In this document: one piece after another, positions 54,265 to 64,000 of the stretch | How the letters are laid out: each line of letters starts with the position of its first letter | How positions within the stretch are numbered: position 1 is the first letter of the stretch | Assembly (NCBI GenBank): GCA_023053575.1 | Contig: JAKZAP010000009.1 | Coordinates: 19,325,869-19,389,868 of the forward strand | Length of the DNA stretch: 64,000 nucleotides | From: Branchinecta lynchi | Lineage: Eukaryota; Arthropoda; Branchiopoda; Anostraca; Branchinectidae | Reading direction: 5' to 3' | The notes under the pieces: generated by a model | The model's input: the letters and a program-made list of their open reading frames with translations, nothing else | Databases searched by the model: none | Told to the model about the DNA's origin: nothing | Made by a program: the position numbers and the translations under genes

Positions 54265-54721
54265 CGGGTGCCGAGGGGGGGGGGGGGAGGTGTATGGGGG
54301 GTGTCCGGGATTCCGGTGGTCGTGAGTTAAGGTACTTCCAGATGTGCTAGGAATATTTGCTGGAGCATTAGAAACTTGACATCATTGGGTTAGACATAGT
54401 CACTTCTCCGATCCAACCGTCCCTTGAACTCATCTTAATCGCGAAGTGCAAAAGATACTTTTTAGCAAATTTTACTTTTTCACGATCGCTATGAGCACAT
54501 GATCCTTTTTGCCTCAAGGGTTTTGCTTAGAAATTGATTTTTTTGCACCCTTAAAGTGCGCATCTTAACCGAAAAGTGAAAAAAACTTTTGACCTTTACT
54601 TCCATCCTCTGACCCAGCCTTGCAAGTTCGGCGCATCTTAACCGAAAAGTGAAAAAAAAATACTTTTGACCATCACTTCCATCTGACTCTCGCAAGGGCC
54701 ATATGAGCTTCCAGCTCTTGT
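54265..54721 (-). repeat. Family D fragment joined to A4
   Basis: G-run, GGGATTCCGGTGGTCGTGAG, TACTTCCAGATGTGCTAGGA, and units with CTCAAGGGTTTTGCTTAG ending CAAGGGCCATATGAGCTTCC. Same arrangement as 25315-26182. Confidence 0.5.
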
Positions 54722-54989
54722 TAATAAAAAGGAGTTTGGTACTAGATGGTCAAAGTTCGGAGCCTTCGGACATAGCCATATATCTAAAATAGAGCTTCCA
54801 TTATATGGTTGCATTTTCTCAAAAATGCCTAACTCTTACTGCAGTCTGTTAAAAAATATCAGCAAATTCCTGGTAAATCCTGAATAAGTCCGGAAATCCT
54901 GTAAAATCCTGGAATCATAAATCTTAAAAAAAATCCTGTCGGGATTCAAAAATCCTGAATATTTCAGGATAAATCCTGCAAAGTGGAAG

Positions 54990-55050
54990 CACTGGCTACA
55001 TTTTATTAGAGCTATATTGCGGTTCAGTCATCTTCAGGTTCAGGCTGCTC
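54990..55050 (-). repeat. hAT end-like and family B pieces
   Basis: AAGTGGAAGCACTGGCTACA at 54981-55000 looks like the right end of the 22321-23218 element. TAGAGCTATATTGCGGTTC and CTTCAGGTTCAGGCTGC follow, resembling a degraded family B unit. A second scrap lies at 55800-55845. Confidence 0.35.
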
Positions 55051-55339
55051 AAGCTGGAAACGAATTTGTGCAAAAATAATTGAAGAACTTTCTTAAATAT
55101 CTGATTTTGTGGAAATTAATTAAAGCTGGTTCTGTGATTTCATTCTGTATACGGCTGATATTTTTGCTGTTTGATTGGGTCGTTGAAAGGGTAGAGATTC
55201 TTCTGCAGTTTGGTTTTGGAGTCACCTGTCTCTTCTTCTTCTTTCCAGCTAAGATGGATACTTGTCGGCGGGGCGATTACAAGTTCCTCGGTGATAGAAA
55301 TTCAGTCAGCCAAATTTGACTACCAAACGATAAGTCCGC

Positions 55340-55790
55340 TAGAGTTTATTGATAAGTCGAACGGCTATATTCCGCATTCGCTATGCCGCACATAATAGCG
55401 CTGTCGTCATTCTGGTCACTACTGACTATGAAAGATAAAAAATGCATCCGTTCCACATTTTATAAGTATTGCAAATATCTCCTAGGACTACCTCCGTGGG
55501 CCCGTAATTCTAGATTGTCGGCAAAGTATAATGTCACCGATCCGTTTATTGCAATATCTGAGCGAATTGCACGTTTTATTCGTTCTCTTGACGCTAGCCA
55601 TACTTTGTATAGGGCTATGTTGCCCCATTTGTAAATAAGAGTATGAAAATTTATGTGTTACATGTTGTGTCTTCTTGTCTTTTTTTCTTTCTTTTCTTGT
55701 CTTTTCTTTCATACTCCATCTGTGACTTAAAAATGTATGTGTCTTAAAAATGGGAAATAAATTTCATTCATTCATTCATTCATTCATAAG
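55340..55790 (+). pseudogene. Non-LTR retrotransposon 3' end with (ATTC)n tail
   Basis: Frame from about 55352 to the stop at 55632-55634 includes SFWSLLTMKDKKCIRSTFYK, YCKYLLGLPPWARNSRLSAK and SHTLYRAMLPHL. It has the shared Y-x-Y-C-K-x-L-L-x-L-P block. 3' UTR GTGTTACATGTTGTGTCTTC, then AAATAAATTTCATTCATTC tail. 5'-truncated. Confidence 0.7.
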
Positions 55791-55849
55791 TCAGATACAT
55801 TATTAAAGCTATATCTTGGCAAGAGTCCTCTTCAGGCTCAAGCTGGAAA

Positions 55850-56598
55850 TTAACAAAACTTAAATATTTAAAATAAACTATAAAATATTACTTGGACAAA
55901 CAATATAAATAAGACAAAAAATTAAGACCTAACAAAAATTAATCTAGATAATACACACGTTAAATTTGATCAAAATCCTTTTTTTTTCTTGTATATTCTA
56001 TCAGAAAATTTCTTGTCTTCCGTGCATATATTCTACGGCGATCGGCAAACATAATATCTTAGCATAGGCTACTAAATCTTAGCATCAAAGGAACTAAGTA
56101 GTACAAACAAAATTACTATAGTTGCTGAATACGAAACATATAGATCGAAATCAAATCACAAATGCAAATAATATTTTGATGTACCGTATGTTCAACTGGG
56201 TACATGCTCTTGCTTGATTCGCATAACTGCTATTACCGTTCATACGTCGGGGGCAATACAAAAATTAAATGTGTATAGTGGGAACGGCAACCAGTTCTGA
56301 TCTCGGACCGTGGACTAAAAAAATCACCAAATCCGGTTTCTTAATTAAAGTGCATTGAACTTGAAGTCATCTCCTTTTGATTGTGTCTCGTTTGCTTATT
56401 AGGGTTGTTGTGTTGGGGCCATAAAAGGGCCGTGTTCGTTGATGCTTGGTATTTGGTTGTGTTTTCTGTTTTTGCAACTCTGCAAGAACGCCGTTTTCGT
56501 AATTTTCGATCTAGAGGCATTTCCAACGTCATATTTTCTCTGCCGTGTGGCTGTAGTAGAAAGTGGAGTTTGTTCCAACCGCTAGACCCACAAAATCA
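55850..56598. other. Unassigned DNA
   Basis: AT-rich; no strong repeat partner or exon. The 73-codon frame at 56381-56602 (plus) shows no recognised family and runs into the next MITE. Confidence 0.4.
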
Positions 56599-56602
56599 CT
56601 GA

Positions 56603-57177
56603 GAGCGTGCTCCACCCTTCTAACAGTAGTAACTATTTTTTACTATCTTCGTTCCAACCTCGGGAAAAGTTACTACGCTGACCGTTCCACCCTTCTCGAA
56701 ATAGGAACTAATCGTAACTATTTGCTTACCATGCTCGGGAGCTCGTAGTAAGCGCGGTAACTACCCGATGAAAAATGTATCTCAAAATAGTACTATGAAG
56801 TAGTACGAAAAAGTAGCATGCGGTACTAACGATGCTACTACATGCTTCTACTTCAAGACTACCGTGTAACTGCATACTACTACATGCGACTATTAGCAAG
56901 AAGACAGGATGCTACTGGATACTACTACATAAGATTGGACCAGTCTGAGGCAGATTAAATGATAGTATTCTTTGCTATTACATAGTATTACATGCAACGT
57001 TTTCGTACTACTACCATACTACTACGGAGGCTACAAATTTTTCATCGGGTACGCATCTCTGTAACGTGAATTTCGACATGGCGTGATATTCTGCCGTAAA
57101 ATAGAAAAGTCGTTCCAACCTTGAGGGTAAGAAGCAAGAATTCTTCAATAACTACAAAAGTAGGGTGGAACAGGCTC
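56603..57177. mobile_element. Family E MITE (TGA duplication) carrying a nested MITE
   Basis: Ends GAGCGTGCTCCACCC and GGGTGGAACAGGCTC, TGA at 56600-56602 and 57178-57180. Interior TTACTACGCTGACCGTTCCA and TTGCTTACCATGCTCGGGAG as in 18940-19232. Interrupted at GGTAACTA by the element at 56764-57049. Confidence 0.8.
56764..57049 (-). mobile_element. CCCGATG-family MITE nested in a family E MITE
   Basis: Ends CCCGATGAAAAATGTA and ACAAATTTTTCATCGGG. TA is duplicated (56762-56763 and 57050-57051). Removing it and one TA joins GGTAACTA to CGCATCTCTG, as in the 18940 and 35230 copies. Interior in reverse orientation to 25558-25848. Confidence 0.85.
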
Positions 57178-57533
57178 TGAAAAGCTGTTTATCTGTACTG
57201 TTTGGCAGTAATTGCGGATGTCTGAAAATGAATTTAAATCGGCCACGAAGGTAAAACTCACTAAATAAAATTTCAGACTCTTAACCGTTCTGTACAATAT
57301 CGAGAAGCATGTCGATACTACTCGATACGCTGGATAAAGTAGCTTACATTCAGACGTTGTTTTGCGGCTAAATTTCAGTTTCTCGCCAAATTCGAGCCAC
57401 AAAATCGGAAACCACCTCGACAACTGTTTGTCAGATTGGAACCACACTATCCATGTTGTCAAATGAGCTCGGCGGCATTCTATGCGAACTAGTGTCATGC
57501 TGAGTCCATGTACCGAAAAGTCATAACTACCAT

Positions 57534-57860
57534 AGATAGATAGATAGATAGTTTATTGCTATAAGCAGCCCGAGGGCCATGGTAAAAATTTAACATACGA
57601 AAAAACAAATACTAACATATAATAATACTTTTTTCCTTTTAATTTCTTTTACTTTTTCCAAGAATCTACTTCTGTATTCCATGGCTAGCCTCAAAAATCG
57701 CCCCATTTTCTTTATACCAGCAAAACACTCATCCTTACAAATTCATTTTAACCACTCTTCGTCAAATACGCACACACCATACTCTTCTTTTCTCCATTCA
57801 CTCAGCTCAATACAATCGCAAAGCATGTGAATCACACTCTCATCCACGCACCCACAATTT
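57534..57860 (-). pseudogene. Non-LTR C-terminus with zinc knuckle and (GATA) tail
   Basis: Minus frame KYKNCGCVDESVIHMLCDCI, ELSEWRKEEYGVCVFDEEWL ends at a stop near 57745. It carries C-x-C...H-x3-C-x-C, a short zinc-knuckle-like pattern. 3' end ATGGCCCTCGGGCTGC then a TATC tail (ATAGATAGATAGATAG on plus). Confidence 0.6.
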
Positions 57861-57867
57861 TTGTATT

Positions 57868-59004
57868 TTTGGGATCCCAAAACGCAAGTGGAGGGATACC
57901 TATGACATCGCAAAAGTTGTCCGTCTGTCCGTCCGTCCGTCCGTCCGTCCTTCTGTCAGCACGATAACTCTCGAAGGGAATGATATATTTTGATGAAACT
58001 TGGTGTGAGGATTCGTTGGGTCGTCGGACCAGTCAAGTTCGTAGATGGGCTTTGTAGCCCTACATTTAGGGGTGGGGGTTCAAATTAAGGGGCAAACAAA
58101 ATATTTTGAAACAGCTAATTTGATAATCGATTGTAGGGTAAGAAAACATGCTGAACACGATGGTGAAAACCATTTTGTCATCGGACAAGTAGTTCGCCCG
58201 GAATCCGGCCAAAACCGTTTGTTAAAAGTAAAAGTTTTATTTGAAGTTGATTAAATGTTCGATTTAGGAGTAGGAAGACATGCTGTGTACGATGGTGAAA
58301 ACCATTTTCTCGACCGACAAGTAGTTCGCCCGGAATCCGGCCCAAACCGGAAAGTTTGTTAAAATTAAAAGTTTTATTTGGAGTTGATTAGATGTTCGAT
58401 TTAGGGCAAGAAGACATGCTGAACACTTATGTGAAAACAATTTTCTACCTGGACATGTAGTTCCCCCCGAATCGGGCCCAAACCGGAAAATTGTTTGAAG
58501 CTTAAGTTTTATTTCTAGTTGATTAGATAACCGATTTAAGGGTAAGAAGAGATGCTGAATCCGTGTTTGACAATCATATTTTACCCGGAAATATAGTTCG
58601 ACCGGAATCCGACTGGAGTCGGAAAATTTGTTATAAGTTAAATTTTTATTTGAAGTTGATTAGATGTTCATTATTGGGGAAAGAAGATACCCTGAGTTCG
58701 TTTTTGAGCTTTTTTTTTCGCCAGACAAGTAGTTCTGGAGTTCGGCCGAAACCAGGAAATTTGCAGAAGTGGCAGGGTTTTCGTCAAAATAGATATGATT
58801 TATAGGGGTAAACAGATGCTGAATCCATATCTGAACTTGGTTTTCTCAGATGACTAGCTATTTGGCCGTAATCTGTTTCTGAATTTTAATTGTAAAAATG
58901 TTCAAGGAGTCTGGCGACGACTGGATCTGGCGTAGACAAGACCCAATTGTCTGGATCAAATATTGAATTTTTGGGATCCCATCGAATCCTTTGGTCTTTT
59001 TTCT
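57868..59004 (+). mobile_element. Family A element A5, full length
   Basis: Starts TTTTGGGATCCCAAAACGCA, GTGGAGGGATACCTATGACA, then five GTCC repeats. It ends AATTTTTGGGATCCCATCGA then TCCTTTGGTCTT. Core units of about 131-137 bp near 58136, 58267, 58404, 58540, 58676 and 58804, each with TTAGTTCG(C/A)CCGGAATCC-like motif. Non-coding; best copy for defining the family. Confidence 0.75.
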
Positions 59005-60000
59005 CTCCGTTACGTGATGATTCGAGTGGGTACAAATCATAACGATTAAGCTGTGGAGCAAAATAACACTAGGGGGTAGCGCCAAGACCAATGCTTTCCA
59101 TGCATTGAAAACGGCCCTTACTCGTAGCGCCGCCAACTACGCTCGGGACCTGCTCGGGACATTCAAAGCGAGACAAACTTGCGGGTTTAGAACATTTCTA
59201 GTACAGCTAAGATGTGATCTGCAGACATCGAGAAAACAAGGGAGGTTGTGTATTTTTTTGGCTGTGTTCGGAATATTATTATTTATTATTATCGGAAGTG
59301 CTGCAGCACGACTGATTGTGTTTCAATAGGGACTATTCGGTGTTGTTTGAGTGTTTGTAACTTTTTTCAAGTTTTGACGCTACTCCCTCGTGTTCTTTTG
59401 GTCTGGTACAGATGCAGATTCAGACTCAGATATTTTTTACTTCACCAAAAAAACAACTACATTGTACAAAAAACTCAACGACCACATAAAAGACAAAAAT
59501 CCTGTGGGTGGCTGTATCTTCTAACCACCTTTTAACTTAAAGTTATTCTGTAAATAATAACAGAAAAACTAATCTAATATATTTTCAAAAACAGAAAAAA
59601 AGAAAACCTGTCAACCGGTCATGTATCTATACGCGCTTTCATACACTAGCCCTGTACGCCCCCCCATAAAATCCAATGACTGCCGCCAGGGGCGCTAGAG
59701 AAACAATAACAATCACACGTGAGATCTTGGTATAAGTTATCTGAAGGGAGAATAAGTGATTGACGCATTGGTTCATACCGCGTCGCGCATCAGCCCCGTG
59801 GAAAAGTCTACCAGCAGTCAATACTGACGTCGGAAGCCAGAATTGACAGACTTAATGAAGTTGACAGAACAGAGTTGGGTAGAGCGCAAATCAGAGGCAA
59901 TTTTAATCAGTTTTAAGCATGGTTAGGCCTAAGAGGAATTGAAACTAGCCAAACATACCTGGATAAACATATACCAGGTAGTTATGTGTCATTGTTTACT
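59005..60000. other. Unassigned DNA
   Basis: No convincing exon or repeat. Two short GC-richer words resemble CTCF-type motifs (GCCGCCAGGGGCGCTAG near 59682 and CACTAGGGGGTAGCGCCA near 59067), not strong enough to call. Confidence 0.35.
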
Positions 60001-60002
60001 TC

Positions 60003-60250
60003 ATGCTAGCGCATCTAGTGGCCAAAAAAGAACGAATCTGGAAGGAATTTTATTTAATTATTAGAAAACTTAATTTACGTTTTGGCCGATCAATCCTTGC
60101 CAGTGAAAAACATTCAGATATTTTGCCCGACCTAGCACCGGCGACAGGGCGGACGCGGCACCAAAGTCTCTTGGTGCCAGTTAGATGTCGCACAAACGTA
60201 TTCGAATTCATTTGTGCCTTATTTTATTGAGAAAAAAAAAAAAAAAATGA
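60003..60250 (+). pseudogene. Reverse transcriptase C-terminal fragment with poly-A
   Basis: Frame reads KLNLRFGRSILASEKHSDIL, PDLAPATGRTRHQSLLVPVR, CRTNVFEFICALFY, stop at 60228-60230, then GAG and an A run of about 17. It aligns with the end of the minus element to its right (RFGKFLLSKPQHRDILPPTA, PPNNRTRHQNKLVPVASRTN), so the two copies lie tail to tail. Confidence 0.65.
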
Positions 60251-60399
60251 GTGAGTTCCAAGTGATTTTTTTTTGTTGTTGTTGTAAGAATTGTCTATAT
60301 TCAAGTATCGTAACACATTAAATGTAATTGTCGACGTATTTAGTGCCATATGTTGGCACTACGAATTAGATCAATACAAATATGTATGAGAGAGAAAGA

Positions 60400-61960
60400 G
60401 AGAGATAGGTTTATTTAAAACAACATCGTAGCTGACAGCTAATTTGCGTTGCTTCACTATACTAAATAACAAACTAACACGAAAAAAAAAAGAAAAAAAA
60501 AAAAAAAGAAGAAAACATCACTCGGCTTTGTTTAACAAATCCGTAAAAAAAGGTACAAACGAATTTGCGTGGCGGTTCGTTCGCGAAGCTACTGGAACCA
60601 GTTTATTTTGGTGACGCGTACGGTTGTTGGGCGGTGCAGTGGGTGGTAAGATGTCTCGATGCTGGGGTTTGGAGAGAAGAAACTTCCCAAACCTCAGGAT
60701 AATCTGCTCGTATCTTTAGGCCAACGTGGGGAGATCGAGTTTAGCAAGCGCTTCACCATAAGATAGCTGTCGATCGCCAATAATAATGAACAAAGCCCGC
60801 TTTTGCACCGACTCAAGTTCTTGGATGAGGTATACAGTACGTAGTGCTGCAGGTCCCAACAGTGGGCTTGCATATTCAAGAACTGGACGGACGTATGTGA
60901 GATAAGCTAGCAAAAGGCACTGGACATCACAGCCAAATCTACGCATTGTACTTAAAGACTGCAGACATGCATTTCCGTTTTTGACAACATTTTCAACGTG
61001 CAAGGCGAAAGAACAATCACTGGAAAAAGTAACTCCCAAAATCTTTATTGAGTCGACAATCGGAAACGGAACATGCGGTTGGCTGAAAGTGCGCTTCAAC
61101 GGATTGAAGCGTAAGACCTTTGACTTATTCGTGTTAATTATCAATTTAGAGACATTGCACTCGGCAATAAACGCATCGAAGAAATCATCACTGAACTCTT
61201 TCTTAACAATCCCGTTTTCAACTAGGTATTTCAATAGAAAAGAGATATCATCTATAAACTTGTAATGATCCTCATAATCGACTAGTAGGTAGTTGATCAC
61301 GGCTATAAATATGATGGCAGCCAACTTTGTGCCCTGCGGAGCTCCACATGTTATACCTGTCCAGCCAGAGTCGGAATCCCCCTCAAAGAGGGCATAAACG
61401 CACTGTTTCCTATTAGATAAGAAATCCATAATCAGAGATAGCACGCGCTTTTTAGCACCCATTATCTTCAAATTTTGGCCAGCAATCAGGTGGTTAATGA
61501 AATCAAATGCTTTTCGGAAGTCTATTGCACCTAGATCCAGGAATTACCTTTAGCCAGCCATGTAAGTATACAATCGTACATACGCACTAAGTAAATTGCA
61601 GTGCTGCAATCCTGGAGTCCACCATACTGGTACTTATCGATAGAAGAACTGATTTGGTTGAGCACAATATGCGTTTTTGGATTCACTTTCTTCTTGGTTG
61701 AAGCAGTAGAGCTGCAGCACCTTGCAGGGAAGCACGGACTTGGTCGGTAAGCAAGTCCTTGATTCTCGAGCTGCCGTCTTCCTCGGAAGCACTGCAGTGC
61801 AATGCAAAAACGGATGCAGGAAGAATCAGTCCGGAATCGGCCGAGAAGTGGACCTGCAGCATGCAACAAAAACGAGGCTATGATCAGTTTTGTTCCACCG
61901 TCCGGTATTATACAAACTCTCTGATACAAACAGCTCCTTCTTCTTATCATTTTCGTTCCA
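60400..61960 (-). pseudogene. Decayed non-LTR reverse transcriptase (jockey/CR1-like clade)
   Basis: Largest retrotransposon remnant. Three minus pieces. (1) 61531-61690: NQISSSIDKYQYGGLQDCST, the QYGG region before RT motif A. (2) After a frameshift near 61535, AIDFRKAFDFINHLI (motif A; two Asp in the usual x-D-F-x-K-A-F-D form). (3) Frame 60716-61471 (251 aa) with GITCGAPQGTKL (residues about 39-50) and FIDDISFL (72-79) in place of the usual Y-x-D-D, then a thumb-like region up to LAKLDLPTLA. An in-frame TAA at 60716 breaks the tail, which continues as RYEQIILRFGKFLLSKPQHR and NSFVPFFTDLLNKAE to 60518. 3' side ends in a GA-rich tail near 60390. Dead copy: frameshift plus stop. The clade is inferred from the motif wording. 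Confidence 0.8.
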
Positions 61961-62221
61961 CAAGAGTTACGATGGTTACAATTTACTTATGATGGTAAGG
62001 AGCGTCATAACTATAGGGAACGCGGTTTCGCTTTTCAAAAAGCAAAGCGAGAATCCGCCGAGTGCCAGAGTAAACGGGAAGTCCAAAAAGCCTTTACAAC
62101 TTCTCGCGAGCTTGCCGAATCCGCTTTCCGCGTGCGGATCGGGTTCACTTTCCACGTTACTTTCCGAAACTTGTAGAGCGCTAGAACAGCCTCGAAAAGC
62201 GAAGCGAGTTTCGGCCCCAGC

Positions 62222-62400
62222 CATAAGAGCTTGTCCACACTTGGCTCATTTCCTGTCTTTTTGGGTTGCGAAAGTAGAAAAAAGAAAAAGAACAAGATAC
62301 AACTAATTCCGAATGTTGTCTTTTTAAATTAAGGAAATCAGTTAGAGCAAAGCAGTATGTATAATTATGTTACAGGGACCCCAATTGACCCCGTAAAACA
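62222..62400 (-). repeat. Family K MITE, partial
   Basis: TAAGAGCTTGTCCACACTTG start, then TGGGTTGCGAAAGTAGAAAA, ACAAGATACAACTAATTCCG and CCCCAATTGACCCCG, the reverse of 34540-34717. The far end is missing. Confidence 0.6.
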
Positions 62401-62880
62401 TTTAGGGGGAAAATGTGTTTTAATTTACGCAGTAACGCCTCTTAGTCCACAAGTTCCAAGAACAAGATAGCGGATGTTTGCTCTGAGCACTGGTTGTTCT
62501 GCTTCAGTCAATCATTAGGCTATCCATTCTTACTCGAAGATAGCGGGAAACCATGCTAGTGGGAGGTCCCCTACAAACATTAAGGACAGTTATTGCAACA
62601 TGGACCCTTAGTCTAAGAGTCTTCTGTAACTAGAATATCCACTGGTAGTAAAGCCGACCAGAGTCGGCACTGCCAACATTTTGACCCGATCACCTTGGCA
62701 TTAATATTCCAAAAGTTGGCAAACCATCTCCTAATTCTATACTTTGGTGGTGTGGAACTTGATTCGATATTTCGTAATTTGATCATTTTCATAAACTTTG
62801 TTCAGAATTTTTGGGATTTGGCTTGATAACCTTGGCACTACTATTTTTTCTTAATTGATAAACCCAGTCTTAATTTTTAT
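62401..62880. other. Unassigned DNA
   Basis: No recognised gene or repeat partner. GCCGACCAGAGTCGGC near 62651-62666 is a short palindrome. Confidence 0.35.
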
Positions 62881-63603
62881 ACTGTTATACTGATACTTTA
62901 TTATAAAACGAGACTTTCACAGCATTGGATTGTCGAACTTGTCGTTTTCGTCAGGTACATCATAATTACAAAACATTTAATAAGGCGGTTGTACATAATA
63001 AAGCAATAGTCAAAAAATGATCAAACAGAATAAAAACCCTAGACAATTAAAACATTAAAGGGAAATAGTTAATCAATTGTTCAAAACTTCAACAAAAGAT
63101 GGTACAAAGCTCTTTCTGTAGCGATCGGTTCTTGTACAAACAGGGTTAAGAACCGGAACTTTTTGTGCTACAGCTCGAGGTAGTCGAGGTTTTGGCGGGC
63201 AATATGGGGTAGGAAACAGGTGCTCAAAACATGAGTGGGAACGCAGACTGTTCCCGAAACCAGTACAAAGAGTAAGACGTCGGGCTGCTAAAGTAGGGAG
63301 GCGGAATTCTTTGAGGAGGAGGATATAAGGCACTTTGCCCTGGCGGTAGATGATTCTCAAAGCTCTCTTCTGAATAGTTTCAAGCCTATCAGACTGATCT
63401 ACTGTCAGACCAAAGTGCCAAACCGGACAAGCATACTCAAGTAGCGGACGAATGAAAGTAACGTAAAGGCGGAGAACATGTGATTTAGGGCACGAAAATT
63501 TGGAAAACAGTTTTAGGAGAGACAGAAGAAGAGTTCGTTGAAACCAAACATGATTACACTCGATAGCCGAACTCGAAAAAGGTTTACAGTTTGTATCTAA
63601 ATT
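62880..63603 (-). pseudogene. Non-LTR reverse transcriptase C-terminal half
   Basis: Minus frame 63073-63621; the real homology starts near SKFSCPKSHVLRLYVTFIRP. Then LLEYACPVWHFGL, DRLETIQKRALRIIYR, LKEFRLPTLAARRLTLCTGF and it ends DRYRKSFVPSFVEVLNN. It matches, block for block, the LTYVRPVLEYASPLLGPAAL, QELESVQKRALFIIIG and NSFVPFF parts of the element at 60.4-61.5 kb, in diverged form. The polymerase core is missing. 3' UTR extends left, with AATAAAGTATC near 62900. Confidence 0.75.
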
Positions 63604-63604
63604 C

Positions 63605-63637
63605 ATTTTTCTGGGATCCAAAACGAAAGTGATGTGA
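63605..63637 (+). repeat. Family A end fragment
   Basis: TTTTTCTGGGATCCAAAACG then AAAGTGATGTG: the palindromic end of family A only, sitting between a retrotransposon fragment and a family B arm. Confidence 0.5.
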
Positions 63638-63640
63638 TAA

Positions 63641-63765
63641 ATATTCCTTCAGCCTAAGCTGACTTTGGACCATATGTGACAGTGCAAAACGGATACCGTC
63701 AGCTGGAATACATTATAGCTATATTTCGGTCCTTCTTGGCAAGGTCCCACTTCAGGCTTAAAGGA
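63641..63765 (-). repeat. Family B subtype 2, single arm
   Basis: TATTCCTTCAGCCTAAGCTG, CAGTGCAAAACGGATACCGT, CAGCTGGAATACATTATAGC, ATATTTCGGTCCTTCTTGGC + AAGG, then CACTTCAGGCTTAAAGG. Confidence 0.6.
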
Positions 63766-64000
63766 CCGTTCACGCTTGTTTGTAACATGAATAAAAATAC
63801 TTTGCCATGTAAGCCTTATCTCCTCTTTCATTCAACTTGAAAATCAAGATGTAAGCCCACGTATGCGCAGACTAACAACACGAAGCCTGGAGCGCCTGAC
63901 AAAGAATCCCAAGAGAACCTAACCGTTGATGACTTTAGGGACTCTGAACGTCCTGAAATGTGGAATTATAGATCAGCCTCGACCGGTATGGTTCAAATTC

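Noticed and set aside
59680..59700. CTCF-like site GCCGCCAGGGGCGCTAG
   Set aside because: One G short of the usual core and a single short motif is expected by chance in 64 kb.

Overview
The window looks like intronic and intergenic DNA of an animal nuclear genome, most likely an arthropod (a crustacean would fit). It is AT-rich, has no prokaryote-like gene packing, carries spliced coding exons with GT/AG boundaries, and is dominated by transposable-element debris. The host clue is a split minus-strand gene with a signal peptide and a peritrophin-A (CBM14) chitin-binding domain. Its cysteine spacing and flanking residues resemble arthropod cuticular proteins analogous to peritrophins (CPAP1 type). 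That assignment rests on pattern recognition; no database search was possible.

Host gene. Three small exons on the minus strand (38912-38965, 26463-26558, 18815-18916) join in frame, all in phase 0, to give 84 residues: an 18-residue signal-peptide exon, then two exons holding five of the six CBM14 cysteines. The introns are about 12.4 kb and 7.5 kb. The exon with the sixth cysteine and the C-terminus was not found and is probably off the left edge. Most of 1-39 kb is therefore this gene's introns or its 3' side. From 39.1 kb rightward no convincing host exon was found, only two weak short ORFs.

Repeats. (1) Non-LTR retrotransposon 3' ends, mostly 5'-truncated, with short-period tails (TTAC, ATTC, ATT, GATA, GTAT); one decayed reverse transcriptase lies at 60.4-61.96 kb (minus) and a related C-terminus at 63 kb. 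(2) Non-autonomous DNA transposons with readable target-site duplications: hAT-like (8 bp; 12.6, 13.0, 13.4, 22.3, 41.7 kb), TNA (18.9, 35.2, 56.6 kb), TTA (17.7, 34.5 kb), TTAA (33.7, 50.0 kb) and a TA/AT family (25.6, 56.8 kb). (3) Two families of about 1.1-1.8 kb (A and D) with palindromic ends, internal tandem units and GGAC/GTCC runs, resembling Helentron-associated (DINE/HINE) elements. (4) Foldback family B, with a conserved 16-nt hairpin between CTGANGA and GAAA. (5) A 3.7 kb element at 30-33.7 kb with hairpin ends and an inverted partial copy at 43.4-45.1 kb. (6) Several minisatellites.

Nesting is common: family B inside family A (37.9 kb), a TA element inside a TNA element (56.8 kb), a TNA element inside a retrotransposon ORF (35.2 kb), and a retrotransposon inside a TTAA element (5.9 kb). 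Family letters are labels made for this window. No CRISPR array, rRNA gene or intact transposase was seen.
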